A stretch of 64,000 bases of DNA from Triticum aestivum (lineage: Eukaryota; Streptophyta; Magnoliopsida; Poales; Poaceae): positions 523,285,184 to 523,349,183 of the forward strand of contig NC_057795.1 of NCBI RefSeq assembly GCF_018294505.1. Reading direction: 5' to 3'. Shown here piece after piece: positions 35,528-48,205 of this stretch. The notes under the pieces are model-generated. The model was not told the origin of the DNA. It saw only the letters and a list, made by a program, of their open reading frames with translations, and searched no databases. Numbering within the stretch: the first letter of the stretch is position 1; each line of letters opens with the position of its first letter. The position numbers were made by a program, and so were the translations under genes.

Positions 35528-36605
35528 TGTCGGAGTAATGGGCCACGGGTAGCCTAACCCGAGCCCCAGAACATTTCAAGACATCGGGGCAGGCCGCGCC
35601 CCTCAGGCCGAGTCCCGGGGCCGACTCCAAGATATGTCGAGTCCCGGGTGGCGGCTCCCAGATAAGCCGACTCCCAGGCGGCGACTTCCAGGGAGGCCGA
35701 CTACGGAGAGTCGGCCCAAGACTCCTCCCTTATCCCGAAGTACGACACAGGGTACGGTTGCGGCATGGCTGTTTCCCCCCTGCCTACGAAGGGCTGGCAT
35801 GGCTACAGTAGGCCGTACCGCTGGAAGATCTCCGGTGGGATACGGCACTATTGCCATGCCTGCCCTGACCTCAGCCAGAGTACGCAGTGCACTGTGCACA
35901 CGACGCCGGCCTGTACGACCCGAAGGCGGCAGGACCGCCTGTCAGTGAGAGGGCCGAAGCCGGCCTGGGCACCCCGAAGGCGGACTCGTGGGAGTCGACC
36001 TCCTTGGAGTCGGCCGACTCCTCTCGGGCCCCACGAGCCATTAATCAGATAAGATGGGGAATGGCGACGGTGATCGCCCGATAGACGGCGGCACTGTTGC
36101 CACGACCCGATGACCGAGCCTGCGTCACCAGGAGTGCCGCTACAGTATCAAGCCTGTCTGCGGGACCCGCCAGTCGGCAGGCCCCAGAAGCCGGCGGGAA
36201 GGACGACGGCCTGAGAGACAGACGGCTGGGACCCGCGCCCAGCCGGATTACTATTGTACCCCCGGGGGTAGGCCTATATAAACCCCCCGGGGCACCCATG
36301 CAAAGGGTTCGACCCTAGAGAGGAAGATAGACCAGATAGCCCAAGGAGGAGACTGCTGGCCTTGCCCTCTTCTACCTCCAGAAATAGCTCCAGGAGCACC
36401 ATTGTAGTTACCTTGCTTTAGTGATCATGCGGAGACCCCGCAGAGCAGCAGTAGGGGTGTTATCTCCTAGGAGAGCCCTGAAGCTGGGTAAGTTCCGCCG
36501 GCGTGCATGTCTTCGCCTCATCCCGCTTCCAGGCACCGGCGACGTTCTAGTCGCTCCCACCATGATAAGCCATCCTTTGGCATATGTCGTATCCAACCCC
36601 CGACA
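35528..36605 (+). repeat. 3' LTR of element II (1078 bp)
   Basis: Same ends as the 5' LTR; followed by TSD GTTCT (36606-36610). TATA box at 36273-36285. Most differences from the 5' LTR are transitions. Confidence 0.95.
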
Positions 36606-36610
36606 GTTCT

Positions 36611-36851
36611 CGTCACAAAACCATCAAAACGATTCCAAGATACCAGCGTGATCCTAAATTTTTTTTAGTGAAATTAGAGAAGAGGAAAGTCAAAACATCT
36701 ACGTCAAGAGACCTCACCAGAGCGACGAAGGGACTGAGGAGTAAAAAGAATCCTACTGTCCGATATATATAATCCTAAGACTCAAAACATTTTTGTTCTA
36801 GACTCAACAACGCCAGCAAACAATCAAGCAGGGGGCTCCTAAGTCGGGGAT
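36611..36851 (-). other. Unit 1 leader, part next to LTR B
   Basis: Remaining leader of the Tekay unit 1 between the element II insertion and the primer binding site. The counterpart is 55019-55254 in unit 2. No gene is seen. Confidence 0.8.
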
Positions 36852-36866
36852 GGCTCTGATTACCAA
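36852..36866 (-). other. Primer binding site of Tekay unit 1
   Basis: The minus strand reads TTGGTAATCAGAGCC two bases inside LTR B. It resembles the initiator-Met tRNA site (TGGTATCAGAGC) with one extra A. Confidence 0.75.
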
Positions 36867-39800
36867 CTTGTAACACCCACGATGCGGCTATATCTCCCAC
36901 GTGTCGAAGCACGGCTTAGAGGCATAACCGCATGGTGGTTTTGTCGCAAGAAGGGTCATCTTCACACAATCCCATGTAATGAACAAGAATGGGATAAAGA
37001 GAGTTGGCTTACAATCGCCACTTCACACAATACATAATTAAGATCATACATCATTCAAAATACACTCATAGACCGGCTACGGTCAATTCAAATGAAAAGA
37101 AGACAACCCCAAATGCTAGATCCCCGATCGTCCCGACTGGGCTCCTCTACTGATCATCTGGAAACGATACATAGTAACGACCAAGGGCCTCGTCAAATTC
37201 CCACTTCAGCTCAGTTGCGCCATCTGCGTTGGTATCCTCGGCACCTGCATCTGTTTTGGTAGAATCTGTGAGCCACGGGGACTCAGCAATCTCACACCCG
37301 CGAGATCAAGACTATTTAAGCTCATAGGTAGGAAAAGGGGTAATATGGTGGAGCTGCGGCAAGCACTAAGCATATATGGTGGCTAACATACGCAAATGAG
37401 AGCGAGAAGAGAAGCAACGCATCGGTCGAGAAGCTAGATGTGATCAAGAAGTGATCCTGAAACTACTTACGTCAAGCATAACTCAAACCATGTTCACTTC
37501 CCGGACTCCGCCGAGAAGAGACCATCACGGCTACACACGCGGTTGATGCATTTTAAAGAGGTCAAGTGTCGAGTTATCTACAACCGGACATTAACAAATT
37601 CCCATCTGCCTCATAACCACGGGCACGGCTTTCGAAAGATAATATACCCTGCAAGGGTGTCCCAACTCAGCCCATCACAAGCTCTCACGGTCAACGAAGG
37701 ATATACCTTCTCCCGGGAAGACCCGATCAGTCTCGGAATCCCAGTTCGCAAGACATTTCGACAATGGTAAAACAAGACCAGTAAGACCACCCGACTGTGC
37801 CGACAAATCCCGATAGGAGCTGCACATATCTCGTTCTCAGGGCACACTGGATGAACACTACGTACAACTAGAAACAACCCTCAAGTTTCCCCGAGGTGGC
37901 TTGCAAGTGGCTCTAGTTCGGACCAACACTCAAAGGAGCACTGGCCCAGGGGGGTTAAAATAAAGATGACCCTCGGGCTCGCGAAAACCCAAGGGAAAAA
38001 GGCTTAGGTGGTTGGGCCTTGCTGGAGGAGTTCTATTCAAAGCGAACTGTCAAGGGGGTCCCATAAATCACCCAACCGTGTAACGAACGCAAAATCAAGG
38101 AACATAACACCGGTATGACAGAAACTAAGGCGGCAAGAGTGGAACAAGTCACCAGGCATAAGGCCGAGCCTTCCACCCTTTACCAAGTATATAAGGTGCA
38201 TTAATTAAATAGGAGATATTGTGATATCCCAAAATATCCATGTTCCGACCAGGAACAAACTTCATCTTCACCTGCAACTAACAACGCTATAAGAGGGGCT
38301 GAGCAAAAGCGATGACATGGCCAAACAGCAGTTTGCTAGGACAGGATGGTTAGAGGTTTGACATGGCAATAGGGAGGCATGATAAACAATGGCAGGTAGA
38401 GCTAACATAGCGATAGAGCAAGTACTAGCAAGCAAAGATAGAAGTGATATCGAAGGTATGGTCATCTTGCCTGCAAAGTTCTTAGAGTTGTCGAAGGCTT
38501 GATCCTCGTTAGCATACTCAATAGGTTCCTCGTGCACGTACTCCTCTCCCGGCTCTACCCAAATCAAGAACACAAGCAAAGGAACCACGATAAATCACGG
38601 TGCAATGCACAAGCAACATGATGCAATACATGTCATGATATGCGAGATGTGATATGATATGCGTATGCATGCTTCGGGAGGAGAAAGGATGAACAAGGCA
38701 TCAACTAGGCAAACCAAGTATGCCACTGGAAAGATGAGATGATTTCGGTTGAAATCGATATAAAGATCACCGGATTCGGATGCACGGTTTGCAAATGGCA
38801 AGCAAGACAAGAATGGCACAAAGCTGCGATTAACAGCACGATGCTACTTAGCATGCAACAAGAAACTATGCTACAGCACCCCAATATAAAAACAAAACAT
38901 ATGGCAGTGATCTACAGGAGATGTTAACAAAAGAGGAACACTGAGCTACGGCTAAAACACATCATAGCAGGTTCAAACAAGCATGGTGAAAGTGCAAAAA
39001 ATATCAGGTTGGACATGGCATAAACAGCATCACGAAGCAATGTTCAGAGCAAGTTATCAACATGCTACAGGAACTTATAATAGCAAAACAAGACATGGCA
39101 TGAATCTACTCAAAGCATATATCAAAAGTCCCTTACTGACCATTAGCCAAAAAGGATCAGAAAATATGATGGCACCCATGTGAACATAGCAAGTTTCGTT
39201 AACAGATTCAGCAAACAAAGCATGACATTGACAGAATTACGAAGGCACCTTCGTGAGCTCGATGCACTCACTACAGAGCACTTCATGATAAACTAAGCAT
39301 ACATCCATCAAGAATACATGACATAGAAGCTATACATGGCAAGAACAACATCATATCATACACGGATCAACTACAACAACCTTGGCAAAATTGAATAACA
39401 TGTAAACAATCTGCCAGGAAACATTCTGAAGCAAAAGTAGAGCGCGAAAATGACATGCTAGACTACTCCATAATTACAACCAGGGGCATGGATGGATAGA
39501 GCATAACCATATGTTCAAAACACCCTTACTGAAGTATCTCAAAATATGCATGGATCTCTCTGTAGTATCATGTTTACATGGCATGAAAATAACAGCAAAA
39601 CAGGGACTAAAATCAGCAATATCATGAAGCCTAGTTTGCATGCTTGTGCTAGTCACCATATTGATCACAAAAATACATGGCAAGTACCTCTGTAAAGAAT
39701 ACATGGCATAGTTCAACTCACATGTAGAGCTCCAGTACATAGGATGCATACATCAATCATGGCAAAAATGACAAAAGTGCATGTTCTGATAAGAATCTGA

Positions 39801-40150
39801 AACTAACATTATGAAGCACTCTTCCAATAGCATTTCGGGCATCAAGATGAGCTCAAATGAAAATGATGCAATGAGATGAAATGATGTACTCTTTGAGACG
39901 AACAATTCGGTATGCCACACGTCCAAAATGGAGACATGGGTGCAAAGTTGTGGGGCGATAAACATGCAACAAAAGTAAAGACAGAAAGACTTAGAGGAAT
40001 TTCGGGAAGGAAGAAAGTCAACCAGAGGCAGATCCGATCTGGATCCGGATCGAGGACGCCGGAGACTCGCAGGAGAGGAAGACCGGAGCACGGGGAGGCG
40101 GCCGGAGGGGCGCTCGGGGTCGGATCTGGCCGGGGACGCGGCGGGGCAAC

Positions 40151-40753
40151 NNNNNNNNNNNNNNNNNNNNNNNNNNNNNNNNNNNNNNNNNNNNNNNNNN
40201 NNNNNNNNNNNNNNNNNNNNNNNNNNNNNNNNNNNNNNNNNNNNNNNNNNNNNNNNNNNNNNNNNNNNNNNNNNNNNNNNNNNNNNNNNNNNNNNNNNNN
40301 NNNNNNNNNNNNNNNNNNNNNNNNNNNNNNNNNNNNNNNNNNNNNNNNNNNNNNNNNNNNNNNNNNNNNNNNNNNNNNNNNNNNNNNNNNNNNNNNNNNN
40401 NNNNNNNNNNNNNNNNNNNNNNNNNNNNNNNNNNNNNNNNNNNNNNNNNNNNNNNNNNNNNNNNNNNNNNNNNNNNNNNNNNNNNNNNNNNNNNNNNNNN
40501 NNNNNNNNNNNNNNNNNNNNNNNNNNNNNNNNNNNNNNNNNNNNNNNNNNNNNNNNNNNNNNNNNNNNNNNNNNNNNNNNNNNNNNNNNNNNNNNNNNNN
40601 NNNNNNNNNNNNNNNNNNNNNNNNNNNNNNNNNNNNNNNNNNNNNNNNNNNNNNNNNNNNNNNNNNNNNNNNNNNNNNNNNNNNNNNNNNNNNNNNNNNN
40701 NNNNNNNNNNNNNNNNNNNNNNNNNNNNNNNNNNNNNNNNNNNNNNNNNNNNN
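40151..40753. other. Assembly gap (603 N) in LTR B
   Basis: Same relative position as the gaps in LTRs A and C, in the GC-rich tract downstream of the TATA box. Confidence 0.99.
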
Positions 40754-40978
40754 GAGCGCGGCCCAGGCGCTTGCGCCGGGAGGGCCCCGCCTGGGCCCGG
40801 CGGGCCTGCGCGGGAGGCGGCGGCGATGTGGGCGTGGGCTGCCCACGTGGCAGCCCCTGGTTGGTTGGGTGCGGCGGCGCGGACGTTGTTCGGCGCCGGC
40901 GGACGGTGTCCGGCGCGCGGAGAGGAGCGGGGCTAGGGTTAGGGTAGGAAATGATCCGGGATTTTGGGGGAGGGGGTG

Positions 40979-40987
40979 TTTTTATAG
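40979..40987 (-). promoter_or_regulatory. TATA box of Tekay LTR B
   Basis: The minus strand reads CTATAAAAA, as in LTRs A and C. Confidence 0.65.
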
Positions 40988-43900
40988 GTAGAAGGAGCTA
41001 CGAGACTCCAAATGGAGTGTGGTTTTCGCCCACACAATCGTGATCCAACGACGAAGAACATGGAAGTGACTTAGATGGGTTATTGGGCTGTTTTGGAGGG
41101 TTATTGGGCTGCAACTCAAAGAGGCCTTTGCGGTTATGCGGTTAACCGTTGGAGTATCAGACGAGCTCCAAATGACCCGAAACTTGACAGGTGGTCTACC
41201 GGTGCTATACCAGGGCCACTTGGCAAGGCTCGGTCCATTTCGAGAATGTTTAACACCCGCACACGAAAAGAGACAAGAGGGATGCGCCGGTGCATGTGTG
41301 AGTGTCGGATTGCGAAACGGACAACGGGGAAAATGCTCGGATGCATGAGACGAACACGTATGCAACTGAGATGCACATGATGACATGATATGATATGCAT
41401 GACATTAATAAAATGCAAAACAAAAGACAAAACCCAACCACGGAGGAAATATCATATCACATAGCCGAAAGTGGCAAGAGTTGGAGATACAAAGATGGAA
41501 AGTTACATCCGGGGTGTTACAACACTCCACCACTACAAGAGGATCTCGTCCCGAGATCTAGGACTGAAAGAACTCCGGATATTCGTAACGGAGGTGATCC
41601 TCGCGCTCCCAAGTGGCTTCTCGGTCGGAATGGTGTGACCACTTCACTTTCAGGAATTTGATTGACTTGTTGCGAGTTTTGCGCTCGGTTTCTTCAAGAA
41701 TAGCAACGGGGTGCTCATGATAAGAGAGATCTTCTTGGAGGTCAATTTCTTAAAAGTTGATAGTGTGCTCAGGAGTCTTGAAGCACTTGCGAAGCTTTGA
41801 CACGTGAAACACATCGTGCACATTTGCGAAGTTGGACGGAAGCTCAAGTTGATAGGCGAGGTCGGCTCTTTTGCCAATGATCTTGAAAGGACCCGCGTAT
41901 CTAGGGGCAAGCTTCCCTTTGATACCAAAGCGATGAGTGCCTTTCATTGGAGAGATGCGGAGGTAGACATTGTCTTCGATTTCAAAAGCCAAGTCACGGT
42001 GCTTGCTATCATAGTAACTCTTTTGTCGCGATTGCGCGGCTTTGAGATTCTCACGAATGACTTTGCACATTTCTTCGGCTTCTGTGATCAAGTCGTTGCC
42101 AAGAAGTTGGCGTTCACCTATCTCGGACCAATTGAGAGGAGTACGGCACTTTCTGCCATAGAGAATTTCGAATGGGGCCTTGCCCGAACTCGCTTGGAGG
42201 CTGTTGTTGTACGAAAACTCGGCATATGGAAGACAATCTTCCCACTTCATACCGAAAGAGATGACACGAGCCCTGAGCATATCTTCAAGGATTTGATTGA
42301 CTCGCTCGACTTGGCCACTTGTTTGAGGAAAGAAAGTTGTGCTGAAACGAATGTTGGAGCCCATGGCCTTCTGAAAGGAGTCCCAGAACTTAGAAGTGAA
42401 GATGCTTCCACGATCTGAAGATATCAATTGTGGAATACTGTGCAAGGAGACAATTCTGGAGGTGTATAGCTCTGCCAGCTGAGCTGCTGTGATAGATTCT
42501 TTGATAGGAAGGAAATGAGCCACTTTAGTAAGCTTGTCAATGACAACGAAGATAGCATCATTTCCATGCTTGGACTTAGGAAAACCAATCACGAAGTCCA
42601 TCTCGATATGATCAAACTTCCATTCTGGAATAGCAAGAGGTTGAAGGAGACCAGCTGGTCGTTGCTGTTCTGCTTTCACCCTTCTACAGACATCACATTC
42701 GCCTTGCCAGGAGTATATTCAATACTCGGATTATACTCTTGAATCATTTCGACCCATCGAGTTTGCCTGAGGTTAAGGTTGGGTTGAGTGAAGATATACT
42801 TGAGGCTCTTGTGATCGGTGAAAATGTCCACTTGCCTTCCCAATAAGAGATGTCTCCATGTTATCAATGCATGGACAACTGCCGCCAACTCAAGATCGTG
42901 AGTGGGGTAGTTCTTTTCGTTGGGCTTCAACTGACGAGAGGTATAGGCCACAACTTTTTTCTCTTGCATCAACACAGCACCGAGACCTTGAAGGGAAGCA
43001 TCACAGAATACTTCGAATGGCTTGGATTCATCACGAGGAGTCAAGACAGGAGCTGTGACTAGCTTCTCTTTGAGGGTGTTGAAAGCTACGTCACACTCAG
43101 GCGTCCAGACATACTTGACATGCTTCTGGAGGAGGTTGGAAAGAGGCTTTGCAATCTTAGAGAAGTTCTCAACGAATCTTCGGCAATAGCTTGCAAGACC
43201 AAGAAAATTGCGGAGCTGCTTGACATTCTGAGGAGGTTCCCAATTCACAACTGCAGAAACCTTCGCGGGATTAACAGCAATGCCCTTGGCAGAGATGATA
43301 TGACCAAGGTAAAGAACTTCATCAAGCCAGAACTCACATTTGGAAAACTTTGCATAGAATTGATGCTCTCTGAGCTTGTCGAGCACCAATCGCAAATGTT
43401 TGGCATGATCCTGCTTATTCTTGGAGAAGACCAAGATATCATCGAGATACACCAAGACGAATTCATTGGTGTAGGGGTTGAAGATAAAGTTCATCATGCG
43501 AGAGAACGTTGGAGGAGCATTGACAAGGCCGAAAGACATGACAGTATATTCATAAGAACCATAGCTTGTTCTCAATGCTGTCTTGGGAATATCTTGTTCA
43601 CGAATGCGAATCTGATGATAACCCATACGAAGGTCAAGCTTGGAGAATACTTTAGCACCTTTGAGTTGCTCGAAAAGCTCATTGATGTTGGGAAGTGGAT
43701 ACTTGTTCTTGATTGTCTTCTTGTTCAATGGACGGTAATCGACGCAAAGTCGGTCTGTGCCATCCTTCTTCTGGACAAAAATAACTCCAAAACCCCATGG
43801 GGATGAACTCGGCCTGATCAAACCCAGACGCTCTTGTTCATCGAGCTGTTTCTTCAATTCCTTCAGCTCCTTGGGTCCAAGCTTGTAAGGACGCTTGCAA

Positions 43901-44314
43901 ACAGGTTCAGTTCCAGACTCAAGATCAATAACGAACTCGACTGGCCGATGAGGAGGCATACTCGGAAGCTCTTCTGGAAAGACATCTTGGTACTCACAAA
44001 CGACTAGAATTTGAGAAATAGCATCCAACTCGCCCTTCTCATTGAGAGGAAACAACCGAATGGTTTCATCACGAGCGGCATAGATGATAACATCCTCAGA
44101 AGGGTGTGTCAATTGAATCTGCTTGGCAGCACAATCAAGCTGAGCCTTGTGCTTAGAAAGCCAGTCCATCCCGAGAATTAGATCAATATCCGAGTCACCA
44201 AGAACAAATGGTTTAGAAAGAAATTTGTAGTCGCCCGTCTTGATGGAAACATCATGAACTACCGAGTTGGCCCTCATTGACTTTCCCGGAGAAACAACAC
44301 CCAAAGGTTTATCC

Positions 44315-46053
44315 TGTTGGAAATATGCCCTAGAGGCAATAATAAAAGTATTATTATATTTCTATGTTCATGATAATTGTCTTTTATTCATGCTATTACT
44401 GTATTATCCGGAAATCGTAATACACGTGTGAATACAAAGACCACAATATGTCCCTAGTAAGCCTCTAGTTGACTAGCTCGTTGTGATCAACAGATAGTCA
44501 TGATTTCCTGGCTATGGACATTGGATGTCGTTGATGACGGGATCACATCATTAGAAGAATGATGTGATGGACAAGACCCAATCCTAAGCATAGCACAAAG
44601 ATCGTGTAGTTCGTTTGCTAGAGCTTTGCCAATGTCAGGTATCTCTTCCTTTGACCATGAGAGCGTGTAACTCCTGGATACCGTAGGGGTGCTTTGGGTG
44701 TATCAAACGTCACAACGTAACTGGGTGACTATAAAGGTGCACTACAGGTATCTCCGAAAGTATCTATTGTTTTATGCGGATCGAGACTGGGATTTGTCAC
44801 TCCGTATGACGGAGAGGTATCTCTGGGCCCACTCGGTAATGCATCATCATAATGAGCTCAAGGTGACCAATGTGTTGGCCACGGGATCATGCATTACGGT
44901 ACGAGTAAAGTGACTTGCCGGTAACGAGACTGAACAAGGTATTGGGATACCGACGATCGAGTCTCGGGCAAGTAACGTACCGATTGACAAAGGGAATTGT
45001 ATACAGGGTTTGATCGAATCCTCGACTTCGTGGTTCAACCGATGAAATCATCGAGGAGCGTGTGGGAGCCATCATGGGTATCCAGACCCCGCTGTTGGTT
45101 ATTGCCCGAGAGTGGTCTCGGTCATGTCTGCATGTCTCCCGAGCCCGTAGGGTCTACACACTTAAGGTTCGGTGACGCTAGGGTTGTTAGGAAGACTAGT
45201 ATGTGACTACCGAATGTTGTTCGGAGTCCCGGATGAGATCCCGGACATCACGAGGAGTTCCGGAATGGTCCGGAGGTAAAGTTTTATATATGGGAAGTTG
45301 TTAAACGGGCACCGGAAAGTTTCGGGGTTATACCGGTATTGTACCGGGACCACCGGAAGGGTTCCGGGGGTCCACCGGGAGGGGCCACCCCTCCCGGGGG
45401 GCCACTTGGGCTGCGTGGGGATAGCAGTCAGCCCCTAGTGGGCTTGGCGCGCCCCCCTCCTTGGGCCCATGCGCCTAAGGGTGGGGGGGAAACCCTAAAG
45501 GGGGCACACCCCCTTTGCTTGGGGGGCAAGCCCCCCACCCCTTGGCCGCCGCCCCCCCCTAGGGTTTTCCCTAGAGGGCCGGCCCCCCTTGCCCTTTCCC
45601 CTATATATAGAGGGGTGAGGGGAGGACTGCAATACACCATAACTCAAGGCGCAGCCCCTCCCCTCCCCAACACATCTCCTCCTCCGTACGTGCTTGGCGA
45701 AGCCCTGTCGGAATACTGTCGCGTCAACTGCACCACGCCGCCGTGCTGCCGTTGGAGCTGCCTTCCTCAACCTCTCCTTCCTCCTTGCTGGATCAAGACG
45801 GAGGAGACGTCTCCCGTCCCGTACGTGTGTTGAACGCGGAGGTGCTGTCCGTTCAGCACTAAGACATCGGTGATCCGAATCACGTTCGAGTACGACTCCA
45901 TCATCACCATCTCCTTGGCAAGCTTCCGCTCGTGATCTACAAGTGGTATGTAGATGCAAACTCTCTCTCTTGACTCGTTGCTTGGATGAACTCATAGATG
46001 GATCTTGGTGAAACCGTAGGAAAAATTTTAATTTTCTGCAACGTTCCCCAACA
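44315..46053 (+). repeat. 5' LTR of Angela-like Copia (1739 bp)
   Basis: Bounded by TG...CA, with TSD TATCC to the left and the primer binding site to the right. TATA box CTATATATAG at 45601-45610, after a C-rich and G-rich tract. Confidence 0.96.
45601..45610 (+). promoter_or_regulatory. TATA box of Angela-like 5' LTR
   Basis: CTATATATAG. The copy in the 3' LTR is at 52638-52647. BARE-1 LTRs are known to be transcribed from this part of the LTR. Confidence 0.7.
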
Positions 46054-46054
46054 G

Positions 46055-46070
46055 TGGCATCATGAGCTAG
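46055..46070 (+). other. Primer binding site of Angela-like Copia
   Basis: TGGCATCATGAGCTAG, one base after the LTR. It is a degraded relative of the initiator-Met tRNA complement TGGTATCAGAGC. Confidence 0.7.
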
Positions 46071-47338
46071 GTCTATGCGTAGTTCTCTTTGCACGAGTAG
46101 AACACAATTTTGTTGTGGGCGTGGATCTTGTCATCTTACTTGCCTCTACTAGTCTTTTCTTGCTTCGGCGGTATTGTGGGATGAAGCGGCCCGGACCAAC
46201 CTTACACGTACGCTTACGTGAGACCGGTTCCACCGACTAACATGCACTAGTTGCATAAGGTGGCTGGCGGGTGTCTGTCTCTCCCACTTTAGTTGGAGCA
46301 GATTCGATGAAAAGGGCCCTTATGAAGGGTAAATAGAAGTTGACAAAATCACGTTGTGGTTATTCGTAGGTAAGAAAACGTTCTTGCTAGAACCCAATTG
46401 CAGCCACGTAAAAGATGCAACAACAATTAGAGGACGTCTAACTTGTTTTTGCAGCGATTGATCAAGTGATGTGATATGGCCAGAAGTTGTGATGAATGAT
46501 GAATTGTGATGTATGAGATCATGTTCTTTGTAATAGGATTCACGACTTGCATGTCGATGAGTATGACAACCGGCAGGAGCCATAGGAGTTGTCTTTATTT
46601 TTTTGTATGACCTGCGTGTCATTGAAGAACGCCATGTAACTTATTTTACTTCATTGCTAAACGCGTTAGTCATAGAAGTAGAAGTAGTCGTTGGCGTGAC
46701 AACTTCATGAAGACACGATGATGGAGATCATGATGATGGAGATCATGGTGTCAAGCCGGTGACAAGATGATCATGGAACCCCAAAGATGGAGATCAATGG
46801 AGCTATATGATATTGGCCATATCATGTCACAACTATATAATTGCATGTGATGTTTATTATGTTTATGCATCTTGTTTACTTAGGACGACGGTAGTAAATA
46901 AGGTGATCCCTTACAAAATTTCAAGAAGTGTTCTCCCCTAACTGTGCACCGTTGCTACAGTTCGTCGCTTCTAAGCACCACGTGATGATCGGGTGTGATG
47001 GATTCTTACGTTCACATACAACGGGTGTAAGACAGTTTTACACAGCGAAAACACTTAGGGTTAACTTGACGAGCCTAGCATGTGCAGACATGGCCTCGGA
47101 ACACGGAGACCGAAAGGTCGAACACGAGTCGTATGAAAGATACGATCAACATGAGAATGTTCACCGATGATGACTAGTCCGTCTCACGTGATGATCGGAC
47201 ACGGGCTAGTCGACTCGGATCATGTAACACTTAGATGACTAGAGGGATGTCTAATCTAAGTGGGAGTTCATAATTTGATTAGAACTTAATTATCATGAAC
47301 TTAGTCTAAAACCTTTGCAAATATGTCTTGTAGATCAA
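46071..47338 (+). other. Untranslated leader of Angela-like Copia
   Basis: About 1.27 kb without a substantial ORF between the PBS and gag. Long leaders are usual for BARE-1/Angela. Confidence 0.75.
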
Positions 47339-48205
47339 ATGGCCAACGCTCATGTCAACATGAACTTCAACGCGTTCCTAGAGAAAACCAACCTGAAAGA
47401 TGATGGCAGCAACTATACGGACTGGGTCCGGAACCTGAGGATCATCCTCATAGCTGCCAGGAAACAATATGTCCTAGAAGGACCGCTAGGTGACGCTCCC
47501 GTCCCAGAGAACCAAGACATTATGAAGGCTTGGCAGTCTCGTGCTGATGATTACTCCCTCGTTCAGTGCGGCATGCTTTACAGCTTAGAACCGGGGCTCC
47601 AAAAGCGTTTTGAGCATCACGGAGCATATGAGATGTTCGAAGAGCTGAAACTAGTTTTCCAAGCTCACGCCCGGGTCGAGAGATATGATGTCTCCGACAA
47701 GTTCTATAGTTGTAAGATGGAGGAAAACAGTTCTGTCAGTGAACACATTCTGAAGATGTCTGGGTTACACAACCGTATGACCCAGCTAAATATTAACTTC
47801 CCAGATGAGGCGGTCATTGACAGAATCCTCCAGTCGCTCCCACCAAGCTACAAGAGCTTTGTGATGAACTACAATATGCAGGGGATGGTAAAGACCATTC
47901 CTGAAGTATTTTCTATGCTGAAGTCAGCAGAGGTTGAAATCAAGAAAGAACATCAAGTGTTGATGGTCAATAAGACCACTAAGTTCAAGAAGGGCAAGGG
48001 TAAGAAGAACTTCAAGAAGGACAGCAAGGAGGTTGCCGCGCCCGGTAAGCCAGTTGCCGGGAAGAAGTCAAAGAATGGACCCAAGCCTGAGACTGAGTGC
48101 TTTTATTGCAAGGGGAAGGGTCACTAGAAGCGGAACTGCCCCAAATACTTAGCGGATAAGAAGGCCGGCAACACCAAAGGTATATTTGATATACATGTAA
48201 TTGAT
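47339..48205 (+). pseudogene. Angela-like gag
   Basis: The start is taken at the ATG at 47339 (MANAHVNMNFNAFLEKTN); an in-frame ATG also occurs at 47315. The gag core spans about 47380-47960, then a Lys-rich tract. The CCHC zinc knuckle (CFYCKGKGH, near 48095) is cut by TAG at 48125-48127, where this family has Trp; the rest of the knuckle (KRNCPKY) follows in frame. The frame leads directly into protease at 48206. Confidence 0.9.

Larger units (their letters stand above)
22942..36605 (+). mobile_element. Complete Tat-lineage Ty3/Gypsy retrotransposon (element II), nested
   Basis: LTRs at 22942-24020 and 35528-36605 are bounded by TGTCGG...CCGACA. The TSD GTTCT lies at 22937-22941 and 36606-36610. 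Unit 2 of the host element keeps the unfilled site (near 55013-55018), which confirms the insertion point. Order: LTR, primer binding site, gag, protease, RT, two RNase H domains, integrase, antisense six-exon gene, polypurine tract, LTR. By eye the two LTRs differ at about 40 of 1079 positions. Gag-pol stays in one frame for over 6 kb but carries six premature stops, so the copy is not autonomous as it stands. Confidence 0.95.
36869..41521 (-). repeat. LTR B (shared middle LTR)
   Basis: It acts as 5' LTR of unit 1 and 3' LTR of unit 2. Ends TGTAACACCC (36869) and GTGTTACA (41521) are intact. A private 18-base loss follows GGCTTAGGTGG near 38010. TATA box at 40979-40987. No target-site duplication at its edges. 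Across the first 1.2 kb it is about as different from LTR A as from LTR C. Confidence 0.94.

Noticed and set aside
45339..45833. ORFs of up to about 200 codons in the Angela-like LTRs, both strands
   Set aside because: Gly/Pro/Arg-rich translations of the C-rich U3 region; the LTR is noncoding in this family.
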